A stretch of 64,000 bases of DNA from Callorhinus ursinus. Its lineage: Eukaryota; Chordata; Mammalia; Carnivora; Otariidae. Both the position numbers and the translations under genes were made by a program. The notes under the pieces were generated by a model that was not told the DNA's origin, ran no database searches, and saw only the letters and a program-made list of their open reading frames with translations. Position 1 is the first letter of the stretch, and each line of letters starts with the position of its first letter. This document shows positions 14,306-41,376 of this stretch, one piece after another. Where the stretch lies: assembly GCF_003265705.1 (NCBI RefSeq), contig NW_020313044.1:1721714-1785713 (forward strand), given 5' to 3'.

Positions 14306-14474
14306 AAAGATTGTATTTATTTGGTAGAACAAGCAGGCAGAGTGGCAGGCAGAGGGAGAGAGAGAGAAGCAGGCTCCCTGCTGAGCAGGGAGCCGGGACT
14401 CAATCCCAGGACTCTGGGAACACAACCTGAGCCAAGGGCAGACGCTTGAACCTACCGAGCCACCCAAGTGCTCC
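14306..14474 (-). repeat. Can-SINE inside L1, back to back
   Basis: A minus-strand SINE starts where the plus-strand copy ends, making an inverted pair joined tail to tail. L1 sequence resumes after 14474 at GAGTATTCTATTTT. Confidence 0.9.
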
Positions 14475-14621
14475 TCGAGTATTCTATTTTATATATGTGT
14501 CTGTACATGCTTATGTATCACGTATCTTTTTTATCTGTTCATCCATCAATGGACACCTAGGTTGTTTCCATATCTTGGCTCTTGTAAATAATGCTGCAGT
14601 GAATATGGGGATGCACGTACC

Positions 14622-14811
14622 TTTTTTTTTTTAAGAGTGCATACGCTGCATGGGGGCTGGGGGGAGGGGCAGAGGGAGGGAGAGAGAATCAAGCAGGCTT
14701 CTCGCCTGTTGTGGAGCCTGATACAGGGCTCCATCTCACAACCCTGAGATCATAACCTGAGTGGAAATCAAGAGTCAGTTGCTTAACCGACTGAACCACC
14801 CAGGCATCCCT
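14622..14811 (-). repeat. Can-SINE inside L1, diverged
   Basis: A poly-T start, an internal G-rich variant body and a reversed head ending CCACCCAGGCATCCCT identify the element. Confidence 0.85.
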
Positions 14812-15486
14812 CTTGTTCTTTTGATATTAGCCATTTTGACAGATATGAGATTAATAGCCCATTGTTTTTGATTTGCATTTCCCTGATGAGTGATACTGAA
14901 CACCTTTTTGTGTACCTGTTGGCCATCTCTTTGTCATTGGAAATATGTCTATTCAGATCCTCTGCCCAGTTTTGGATTGGATTGGGTTTTTTGCTATTTA
15001 GTTGTATGAATTATATTTTGGTGGGGTTTTTTTGAATTCATGTATTTTGAATATTAAACCCTTTTCAGAGATATTATATTTTATATCATTCAATAGGTTG
15101 CCTTTTCATTGTTATTTCCTTTGCTGTGCATAAGCTTTTCAGTTTAATGTAGTTCCCCTTTTTTTCCTTTTGTTGACTTTGTTTTTGGTGTCAAATCCAA
15201 AGATCATCACCAAGACAGAAGTCAAGGAGCTGATGGCCTTTATTTTCTTTTGGGAATTTTACAGTTTCAGGTGTTACATACAAGTTTTTAATCCATTTGG
15301 TGTTGATTTTTGTGTATGGTGTAAGATAGTGGCACAGTTTCATTCTTTTGCATGTGCCTGTCCAGTTTTCCCAATACATTATATATAATTAGTGTTTTAT
15401 GGACCCCCTGAAGTCACTCAACGTGGACTCGCTGTTCCCGTTACTCCAAATCTCCACCTGTTTAAGTGCCTGTAATTTAGGTCAAA

Positions 15487-15593
15487 CTTTTTTTTTTCAC
15501 TTTTAAGCAGGCCCTACACCCAGTGTGGGGCACAAACTCATGACCCCCAGATTGAGTTGCATGTTTTACCACTGAGCCAGCCCGGCACACCTA
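15487..15593 (-). repeat. Can-SINE, old short form
   Basis: A T-run is followed by 'AAGCAGGCCCTACACCCAGTG' and a reversed tRNA-like head. It is strongly diverged. Confidence 0.7.
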
Positions 15594-15700
15594 GGTATAA
15601 CACATTACTTTCCTGTTTCCTGATCGCAGACTTGAAGCTCATGGTTAAAGGCCGATTCCGCTGCAGTGTTCTCTTTAGGGTCAAGATTTCTGCTTACTCT

Positions 15701-15848
15701 GGGGCACCTGGGTGGCCCAGTCCGTTAAAAAGTGTAACTGATTTTGGCTCAGGTCATGATCTGAAGTTTGTGAGATCGAGCCCAGCGCTGGGCTCTGTGC
15801 TGCATGTGGAGCCTGCTTAAGATTCTCTCCCTCTGCCCCTCCCCCCAA
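15701..15848 (+). repeat. Can-SINE, older subfamily
   Basis: The head GGGGCACCTGGGTGGCCCAG leads a body of 'GAGCCTGCTTAAGATTCTCTCC' type with no long A-tail. Confidence 0.85.
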
Positions 15849-16497
15849 ATTTCTACTTCGGGACCTGCTGCAGCAGAAATGGGTTTGATGATGGTGCATT
15901 GTATTAGGTCTAACTGTATCAAATTGGTGACCTTTTTAACCTACAGAAATGGCTGTTTCAATGGTTCTGTAATTGCTGAATTACTTCCATGCTGTACAGA
16001 CTGAGTAATGTAGGTCACCCTATAGTTTCTCTATCTAAAGCTTTCACCCATCTCATTGTTCCGATACTAGAGGAAGGAGACATAGCTCTTAGCAGCCTTA
16101 GGACTGGAGAATGGAGTCACTGTGGTATCTGAAAACAGTGAAGGGCCGTTGCTTGAAGCAGTGCATTTTCAAGGTCAGGTTTGTCTCTTAACTTCTAATC
16201 TCATGTACTTTCTGTAAGAATTTGCTTTTACTTTACAGTTTCTTCTTGCTATAAAATCTCTAATGTAAACGTTACACTTAAAATTAAGCCACCATAATAG
16301 AGTACTTATGAAAAGTATCTTCAAAATGAAGTATGGAGCAGAGCATCTTATTCTCCCTGGTAATTGATACATTGATAGAACACCTATGTTTTATTTCTAC
16401 CAGTAATATGTACCTGACTCTGAACTCAAGGAAATCATCAGATGAATCCAAAGGGCCATTCTGTAAATGAAATGGCCTGTACTCTTCAAGAAAAGTC

Positions 16498-16650
16498 GGT
16501 GTTCTGTGCCTGAGTCACTCACTCAGGTCATGATCCCAGCGTCTTGGGATTGAGTCCCACATCAGGCTCCTTGCTCAGCAGGGAGCCTCTTTCTCCCTCT
16601 GCCTGCTGCTTCTGCTTGTGCTTGCTTTCTAGACAAGATTTAAAAAAACT
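16498..16650 (+). repeat. Can-SINE, degenerate
   Basis: Only the middle (TCAGGTCATGATCCCAGCGTC...) and an AAGATTTAAAAAAA tail are well kept. Confidence 0.7.
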
Positions 16651-16683
16651 ATTCTTACCTAAAAGGACACAAATGCAACATGA

Positions 16684-16880
16684 TTTTTTTTTTTTTTTAA
16701 AGATTTGAGGGGGGTGTGCGTGCCCAAGAGTAGGGGGTGAGTGGGCAGAGGGAGAGATCTCAGACTCTCCACTTAGTGCAGAGCCTGCCAGACTTGGGCC
16801 TTGATCCCACAACCCTGAAAGCATGACCTGAGCCTAAAATCAAGAGTCAGGATTCTTAACCAAGCCACCCAGATACCCTG
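16684..16880 (-). repeat. Can-SINE, older
   Basis: A poly-T start and reversed head ending CCACCCAGATACCCTG mark it. Near-duplicates AAATGCAACATGAT and AAATGCCACATATGAT flank it. Confidence 0.85.
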
Positions 16881-17514
16881 AAATGCCACATATGATTTTT
16901 GATTACGGACTACATCACCAGAATGGCAAGGGTGTGATTTTAAGTGGGGAAACCTACTTGGAAAAACCCAATGAGTAAATTATACTTGGTGGTAGGAGTG
17001 GAGGTGGTTCTGGATGTACTTTGACAGTGGCTAAGATTTGTTGACTTTTTTTGTTTAGGCAACTGTTAAGCCTATTTACTCTTAACTGGAAAGACTACTT
17101 AGGAAGGGAAACCACAAGTTCCTTTTGGGCCCTATCAAGCAGTTGTCCACAAAAGGAAGACTGTATGTGAAGAATAAAGAACTTTTTCAAGGTTCTTTGT
17201 ACCATTTATCATTTTTACTGGTAGGTACCTGAAGTGCTGCTCTGTGTTCACTACAAATGGGGTAGAGCCTGAGACAGTATCTCTCAGTACCTTTCCAAGC
17301 AGCTCTTTAACCTGATGCCAACTTTGATAAAAAGCTACTAGTTCTTAACTGGGGTGCTTTAGAAGTGCTAGAGGGGCTTATCACAATGATTAGGAGACTC
17401 TCGAGACATTCAGTGAGCAAGGGCTGACCAGAGATGCTAAGTATCTTCCAACATGCCACAAAATCTTTCACAAGAATTACTGCACATCCCACAAGGTTCC
17501 CAAGTATTCATGTA

Positions 17515-18808
17515 GCGGAAAACTTGAGCCTAGAATTTATTTTTCATATGAATCTCCAGAAGTGTTTACATGGGTGTTAAGGAACACTTAATTTTCCAGG
17601 AATGTAATTATTGTGTAAACAATCTCCTTCACATTAGAGCACTATACTGACTTAATTATACATCAATTTAGTTTCTAGATCTCACAAAATAAAAGGAGGC
17701 ATTACATTGATGGGGGTCTGAGCCCATGTTCCTGACAGATTCCTTTGGGCATGGTATATGACAGTAATCCATGAAAAGGGGCGGGGGAGGGGAGTCTGTT
17801 GGAAAACTTCTGGGAAACAATTCTTCACACAAAATATTCACCCTTCTGCTTCTGAGGGTTTCAGCATTTAATTAGAACTACATCAGAGGATACAGGACAA
17901 GGCGACTCACTCAGGATTGAACAGGAGAAATGTAGAATCAATTCCTGATGGACTGTCCTTGGTAATAATGCTGCTTCATCATACCAGCCCTTCCAAATCC
18001 TGAATTTGTATTTGAGCCAGTGTTAGAAAATCATGTATTCCACCTGAACGACTTTAGGTCAGGGAATGGAAGTATGATTCATATCCTATTCCTGAAGCTA
18101 AATCTCAGAGCCTCACTCCTCAAAACTAGAGATCAAAATACTCTTCGTATTTATAAAAAAAAAAAAAAAACCCAGAATGGCACAAAAAAAAAAAAATGAG
18201 GCCTTTCAACAAGGACACAAGTGCCCTGACACAGGACAGAAGATAGCTAGAAAAATATGCCTTAGGAAAGTTAGGGAGCCCTATTACCTTACTTTAAAGT
18301 TGTACCTAACAGCTATTTTTCCATTGATCTAGCTACTCCTGCCCTATCTCCCAACATGGCACAGCAAGGCCTCAGTTGAAGAATCCCTTATACATACAGG
18401 CTGGTATAGTAGTTCTCAATTAACTAGAATAGGATCCCATCCTCATATGATCTCATTCCAGGTCTATGGCTGACTACCTTCATTATTATGTGTAGAGATG
18501 GTTTCACCTCTTAAAAATATGGCTACTAAAGCACAAAACATTGTTTTAATAATGATCAAGAAATCTCCCCCCCCCCCCCCCCCGGCCCTTTACATGCAGC
18601 TGAAAAATGACTGACAGAGTACTATGAACTTTGTATGGTTGAAATTCTCATTAAATGACCATTAGCTAATTGTCACTAAATTTACATATTAAGGAAATTA
18701 TATATAGAATACTGCAAAAACACAGTAAAAGACTGAAGTTTGCCCATTTCTGCTCAGGAAGTCCCTTCACTCCCAAGCATCATATTTCGATTCCAAAGTT
18801 TATTGTTA
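17515..18808 (-). other. HSPA9: HSPA9 3' UTR
   Basis: This is the sequence after the stop codon on the minus strand. An AATAAA (plus TTTATT at 17536-17541) lies about 1.27 kb after the stop, a length that fits my recollection of the human transcript, so I place the 3' end near 17515. An earlier AATAAA lies only about 5 nt after the stop (18799-18804) and an ATTAAA lies at 18544-18549; use of either is unproven. An 18-20 nt C-run on the plus strand (G in the mRNA) sits at about 18567. Confidence 0.65.
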
Positions 18809-34481
<15,673 letters not shown>

Positions 34482-35110
34482 GGCGGTTAGAGAGAGGAAC
34501 TACGAAGCGGCAAACGCGCTCGGCGGCCAGGAGCTGCGCAGCGCGGCGGCAGGAGCGCTTCTGGAAACCTCCAACCACGTGGGATGGGGGGCGGGGGTTA
34601 GTTGCTGCGGCCTGGAGGACCACTCTTCCGCTGAGGCGCCGCCCGCGCTGCCTGACCAGAGACTACCTGACAGCCACTCCCGGAGTTAGGACATATAGCT
34701 AATAGGCATCGCAGCATGATGGCCAGAAGAAGCGTGTCCTTTCGTTCCGGCTGCAACAAGACTGGGCTCAGTGAGTGGAGAGGGGGCTAAGAGAGGTATA
34801 AAGGCATCACTTAGGACAGCCCCGGTCCTCGGAGGCAGGAAAGACTCAAGGTCACACGGATAAATCACGAACCGATTACAGTGTTCTTGCGTCAGGTGCG
34901 TGAGAGGAGGGGCCTGCTGCGCCTGCGCAGCTGGCATCCTGTTGCGCGCCTAAGGCGCATGTGCGCAGGGAGCGGCGGAAACCGGGGGTGGAATCTAACT
35001 ACAGCACTCATTGGATGCCCCAGCTCACGTGAGTTTGGCCTGCGTTGTATCCCGGGGCGCGCCCCGGCGCGTGCACCATACACGAGCGTTGACGTTTTCC
35101 TCACTCCAAT
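34482..35110 (-). promoter_or_regulatory. HSPA9: HSPA9 promoter CpG island
   Basis: GC- and CpG-rich DNA upstream of the start codon, with no TATA box seen. E-boxes CACGTG lie at 34577-34582 and about 35026. NRF1-like palindromes lie at 34918-34930 (TGCGCCTGCGCAG) and 34955-34967 (GCGCATGTGCGCA). NRF1 drives many nuclear genes for mitochondrial proteins, which suits this gene. The transcription start is not fixed by the sequence. Confidence 0.75.
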
Positions 35111-36813
35111 TTCTGGAGAAGGGCGCCATCTTACTCTGGGCCTTCGTTCAATGAAAATTCCTGGCTCAGAATGTTTGTTGCTCCGCTTTGTCTGTTGTTC
35201 GTCATTTGGTTGCCTGTTGTGGTAATTTGAACTGCACCTGGATGTGCAGACCTTAGACGAATTCATGCTGTTTACCACAGGGATCTTTGGATTCTAACTA
35301 CTAAAGCAGCCTTTCCTTCATACAGTGTGTTGGGTTGAGTTAGGCTAATTATCGTGCAGACCCTCAAGAGAAAGAGATACTTGAGTTGAGGCTTTTAGCC
35401 ACCCCCGCCGCCGCTGTGCTTGGGCCTCACTGAAGCTCCTCCGGCCCATCTCAAACCTTGTGTCGCTTTCCAGAGGCGGAGGCTGTGTGACCACTTTCGG
35501 TTTTTCAAAGAGAATTTGCTGATGAAATAAATATGTACTGGAGTGCCTACCATGTGTCAGACACGATTTTAAGTGTTGGGAGTATAGCGAAAGCAAAGCG
35601 TGAATTCACTGATGAGATGACAGTGAGATTGTGCTTGATTTTGAAGGTGAAGCAACTTGTCCTTAAAGTGCTATTCTGAAAGAGATGCTCCCCTCGGTGA
35701 TCACGACGGTGTGAGGAATTCTGAAGGAAATGTCGGGGGAAGTTTGGGAGGGAAAGAAGGTAACTAAAGAGTTTACATTGTGAGGGGGATGAAAGTGGGA
35801 GTAAGAAAAGAAACAGGAATGTTAAACATAACATTGGTTGTAGGTAAAACAGTCTAAAAAATAGGTCACCCCACACTCTTACCTAAGTAAGTCTTATTTC
35901 TTATGTTATTATTCTTACTAGTCTGCTTAATACTCTTTCGTTTCTCTTGTTTAATTCCCTTAGAGGTAGGCTTTCATGAAGCCATCAAAGTTATAGGCTA
36001 ATGACCCCTATTTGTAGAGATTTATATTTTAAAACAATATACTGATGGAAAAGAACATAGAGAGGAACGACAAATAGTATTAAACATTGAAGCAAAATAG
36101 AAATGGATAATTTTAACATCCTTGTGTTGTATATGACCGGGAGGGAGAAGTTCGAGTGGAATAATTGGCGTACGTATAGTCTCCTCAATTCCTTCTTTTC
36201 TCAACTGGTTCTCTTGAGAATTTTTTTTTTCTTGTTGTATATACCTGAAATCCACAAAATATTAGTCGAAAGAATCCTGGAATCAAATGGTGTTAGTTAC
36301 AGGGTGTCTGAGACCATTATTCTGTGGATGATAAGAGGTTCCGGGTTGTTTTCCCCAAGAGCCTGGCAAATACTCGCCATGACCACAAGGGGGATGTGGT
36401 GAGCTCCAGATAATTCAAAGCTGGAACCTGAGAATGGGGCTGTATTGTATTTGCCAGTGTGAAGGACAGGTTTCTGGCTGCTTTGCAAATTAACATGGCC
36501 TACAGCCTGAAGGCTTGAAGAAATGAGCCTGAGTCTAAAAAGAAATAGGGTGCAAATGAATAAGAATGGACAGTTAGATCCACAGCCAGGTGGTATGATT
36601 CTTCACTATACGGCACAGTACCGTATTTCATTTCTCTGTTGTCATCTCAGTATCACACTGGAAAGGAAAAGGAGCCGGTACATAATTTACATGTGGGTAA
36701 ATGTTTACCAGACAGAATAGGCAGCTATCCAATATCTGTGCATACTATATCTTAAATATATTCTAATTGGTATGTTAGCATATTTGAAGACTGGAAACTA
36801 GTTTCAATTTTTA

Positions 36814-36887
36814 TTTATTTTTGTATTTTTAAATTTAAATTCAATTAACACATGATGTATTATTTATTTCAGGGGTACAGGTCTGTG
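36814..36887 (-). mobile_element. Tiny 5'-truncated LINE-1 insertion with TSD
   Basis: Only 74 bp of L1 3' end (reverse of 'CCTGTACCCCTGAAATAAAT' and an A-rich tail) are inserted. A perfect 17-bp duplication ACTAGTTTCAATTTTTA lies at 36797-36813 and 36888-36904. Confidence 0.85.
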
Positions 36888-36949
36888 ACTAGTTTCAATT
36901 TTTAAATATTTAACTCCCAGCAATTAATAGGAATTGTTATTAGATAGTA

Positions 36950-37160
36950 ATCACTAATGCTTGTTAAATGTTTACTTAAATGCTGCATACTATCCTAAAT
37001 GCTTTATATACATTGTGTAATGCACCCTTCCCACAGTGGTTTCAAGTAAAATACTGTCAATATTCCCATTTTGCAGATGGGGAGACAGGTTTAGAGTGGT
37101 TGATGTGTTATATGGCCCACATAACAATTGAATAGTAAAGCCAGAATTTGGAGCTTTGCT
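36950..37160 (-). repeat. MIR relic
   Basis: The plus strand has 'cattttgcagatggggagac' and 'acttaaatgctgcatactatcctaaatgct', the reverse of the MIR core. Confidence 0.65.
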
Positions 37161-37256
37161 GTGAATCAGTAGGCCCAGCTGCCAAAATGGGTCTCATCTT
37201 TTACCTGCACGTATATAGAGAAGTTGAGTTTTATAATACTGGCCTAATTCATTATT

Positions 37257-37827
<571 letters not shown>

Positions 37828-37960
37828 TCATAGAATCAAGTTTATATTTTAAAGCAAAGTGTCTTTAAACTGGTGACTCAGATGATGTTTTATTCACTTT
37901 TCCCAAAGATGAATATCCTGCTGTGACACCTTCCATCTTCATGAAATAAAAATGTGGCAT

Positions 37961-38041
37961 ACTTTTGTCACTTTTGTTCTCCTTGTCACTTTTGTCACTT
38001 TTGTTCTCCTTGTCACTTTTGTTCACTTTTGTTCTCCTTGG
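37961..38041. repeat. Short tandem repeat (about 18-27 bp units)
   Basis: The units TTGTCACTTTTG and TTGTTCTCCTTG alternate over about 80 bp, giving slightly irregular copies. Confidence 0.85.
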
Positions 38042-38869
38042 AATTTTTCATTGTACCTGCACATTTCAGGCACGAGTTCCCACTTTTCCATGTTGGCATT
38101 AGCTACACTATATTGGAGTATATTACATGTTGTCACTCCACTCAAGTTTGATTCAACAGATCCTGCCCCAGTGAAGTGTAGAAAGTATTATGTCAGGTAA
38201 TGTCTCTGTCCCCACGGGTGGTGACAATTCGTAGGTTTTGTTTTATTTCAAATGCCTGGGTAACCTACCAACCTGCCCTCCTTCCAAAAAGAGAAGAGAG
38301 AAATAGAGGATGACCCTGAAAGAAAAGTTAGGCAGCAGTAAATCAAAATTAGATGTACTTTCATTAGATAGGACATTTACATTCCATTGATACTGAAGTC
38401 TCATTGCACAGGGTAAAAATCAGTCAACCTCACTCTGGATTTTCATTCAGCTTTGGAAAACAGTTGGCTTTTGGATAGATGAAGGACCAATGTATGAAGT
38501 CCCTATCTGGGGTGGGGGTGGGGGGGAGAGCCAACAGAAGCAGAAATTTGCTCTTCATGAAGATCAATTTAATAGTTAATTTTTAAGGAAATAGCCTTTT
38601 CTGAATTTTCTAGTTTAAAGGGCCAGAATTTTAATTTATTCTTAATTATCATGGTATAGTGGAAGGAACCCTGAGCTAGAAGTTGAATCTGAACATGGGT
38701 TCTAGAAATACAGAAAGGACCTTAAGATAGCATTTAAAGTCTAACCTTTCATTTAATAGACAAAGAACAGAAAGAATAAGTGAGTTGCCTGAAGTCACAG
38801 GGACAATGTTAGCTTCGGCTCTATAGCCTCCCTTTTTACTTGGTATGCTTTTTAGAAATCATCCACATG

Positions 38870-39012
38870 AGGGGCTCCTGGGTGGCTCAGTTGGTTAAAC
38901 ATCCAGCTTTTGGTTTCAGCTCAGATCATGATCTCATGGTTGTGAGATCTGACTCTGTGCTGGGCATGGAACCTGCTTAAGATTCTGTCTCTCTGCCCCT
39001 CTCCCCCCAATC
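38870..39012 (+). repeat. Can-SINE, older
   Basis: The head GGGGCTCCTGGGTGGCTCAG leads a body ending CCTGCTTAAGATTCTGTCTC, without a long A-tail. Confidence 0.85.
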
Positions 39013-39713
39013 ACCCCTATGATTTCAAATTAAATGTTCAATCAGTACAGGCCCTTTTTCAAATGCTCTCAGACAACTCTGGCTCATATATTCTCATATC
39101 TCATCTGCAGTTCCTTGAAGTACATAATTAGTGAAATTATGTCCACTATTTTTTTCTTTTGCCTGGATTACAGGCTCTCTATGTGAGGGGCTGTTGGTTC
39201 CCTACCCCTGCTCCCCAGCCATCAGGAGACGAGGTGCTCAGGTTTCCTTAGGTGATGAAGGTTTCACTGAAGGCTAGTTGGAGGGAGTATAGGAATCAAT
39301 ATCCATAGAGCCAGACTTCTGGAAGAACAAGGAGGGTGTCTGTTTTCCCTTGGTCAGGACCCAGCAGGACCTAACCTATAGCAGACATTTATTGGTCTTC
39401 ATTTCAGAAACAGGCTTCTGATGTTCCCATCTGCACTGATTCTGCCCTTTCCGTAGCTCAGCTTCTTTATGCCTGCTTTTTCCATTGTGCTAGTTCCCAA
39501 ACTTCAGAAGGCATCAGACTGGGAAGCTCTAAGCATTCCACTCCTGAATTCAGGTCCTGTAGTTCTGAGGTGGCTCCTGGAATCTGCGTGTTTAGGTTCC
39601 ACAGGAGATTCTGATGGTGGTAGGGTAGGGTTTAAGGACCACACCCCAGGCACCATGGTGTCTTCTGGTCTCCAAACTTTTGTATCACACATTCCTATTA
39701 GAAAAATATTTGA

Positions 39714-39873
39714 GGGGCGCCTGGGTGGCTCAGTCAACTAAGCGTCTGCTCTTCGGCTCAGGTCATGATCCCAGGGTTCTGCTCAGCGGGGAGCCTGCTT
39801 CTCCCTCTTCCTCTCCCTGCTGCTCCCCCTGCTTATGCTCTCTCTGTCAGATAAATAAATAAAATCTTTAAAA
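39714..39873 (+). repeat. Can-SINE with internal deletion
   Basis: The head GGGGCGCCTGGGTGGCTCAG is young-looking, but about 30 bp of the central body are missing. Near-duplicates AAAAATATTTGAG and AAAAATATATTTGAG flank it. Confidence 0.9.
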
Positions 39874-40970
39874 AATATATTTGAGCACACACCTCCATTA
39901 TGTATATATTTATGTCTTTGTAAACATACACATCTATAATACTATTATGTTAAACATATGTCAAATAGAAAATAAAAGTGGAAAAGAAAAAAAATATAAA
40001 TACATGTGAATTTTTTCTTCCTGCACCCCAATGAATTCCTGGGGCTGCTTGCACCACCCCGGCTACCTTTCCACGTGGCTTGAACTACACCATTCGTAGA
40101 GAGTACCTTTGTTGTGCAAAGGCACAGAAAAGTGCCCAATTGTCTCAAGGGTCACTGGGTCTTTTCACAGACCTTTGATTTAGGTGCCAATTCCTTCTTT
40201 TATTTAATCAGCAGTTGAGGTGGGGTGGGGGTGGTGGATGTGTGTGTGACATGATGTGAAACAAGCTGGTTTACCTGGGAGGAGCCCTGTGACCCTTTCT
40301 TTAGGGGAAAGGGGAATTTGTGAACATGGTAGCTGCTATGGGTCACATGAATACCTGTCTTCCATCATAGAGTAATGAACTGTTTCTGAGCCTGGCAAAG
40401 TGCAAAGCTAACTCTCAGAGGCTGTGGATGCTCCTGCTGTGTGCATGCGCTCTCTGCATCTTTGTGTGGCTTCCTGGAAGGAAGTTGGCTCTGCCCTGGG
40501 CTGTGTGTTTGTGTGTATGGTGCTTGCCCACTTCCCTCTTGTTCCATTTATAGCATGACTCCCTGGCTTGAGCTTGGGAGGTGGCTTTCAGGATTACAGG
40601 CAGCCAACAGAACACCAGTGCCTCAAGCTCTTGGAGAATGGCACCTGTTTCTGAGTGGTCAAGTATCTACAGGTAGCTTAATGAAGAGTGTTAACTAAGT
40701 CTCTGAGCTCAAATGTAGTTGTTCATCTCCTCTGCTCTTGGATACACTCCCAGTGGCCAAAGAGGCTTTACTTTAATTGATACATTTGTGGTTCTTTGAT
40801 ACTGGTCTCTTACCATTTTGTGTGAAGAGCATCATTTCCATGAGTTAGAACAACTGTATTGGGACGAACAGACATAAGGTGGTATTAGACCTGGACAAAT
40901 CCAAAGTTAGAAGTGGACAAATCCCAGACACATTTCAAAAATGAAGTGGCTTAATAACTATTAAAGTTGG

Positions 40971-41376
40971 GGGTGCCTGGGTGGCTCAGTCGTTAAGCAT
41001 CTGCCTTTGGCTCAGGTCATGATCTCAGGGTCCTGCGATCGAGCCCTGCATTGGGCTCCCTGCTCCGCGGGAAGCCTGCTTCTCCCTCTCCCACTCCCCC
41101 TGCTTGTGTTCCCTTTCTCACTATGTCTCTCTCTGTCAAATAACTAAATAAAATCTTTTTTTTTTTTTAAGATTTTATTTATTTATTGAGAGAGAGAGAG
41201 AATGGTAGAGAGCATGAGAGAGAGGAAGGTCAGAGGGAGAAGCAGACCCCCCGCTGAGCAGGGAGCCCGATGCGGGACCCGATCCCGGGACTCCAGGATC
41301 ATGACCTGAGCCGAAGGCAGTCGCTTAACCAACTGAGCCACCCAGGCGCCCTAAATAAATAAAATCTTAAAAAAAA
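40971..41376 (+). repeat. Can-SINE carrying a nested inverted SINE
   Basis: The outer plus-strand SINE has the 15-bp TSD AACTATTAAAGTTGG at 40956-40970 and 41377-41391. Its A-rich tail is opened by a second SINE at 41157-41352. Confidence 0.93.
41157..41352 (-). repeat. Nested Can-SINE in the tail of another
   Basis: A minus-strand SINE whose own duplication (TAAATAAAATCTT) is made of the outer element's tail, before 41157 and after 41352. Confidence 0.92.

Larger units (their letters stand above)
13240..15386 (-). mobile_element. LINE-1 3' fragment, old, split by five SINEs
   Basis: Read on the minus strand the block starts with the C-terminal part of L1 ORF2 (residues such as [13 protein letters not shown] near 15320, IKLKSLCTAKE near 15130 and ANRYTKRCS near 14910). 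It runs into a 3' UTR that ends with the reverse of TTGAGGTATAATTGACATATAAC at about 13250. It is 5' truncated and has many stops. SINEs interrupt it at 13436, 13830, 14121, 14306 and 14622. It is of the ancient L1M type and is inactive. Confidence 0.85.
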
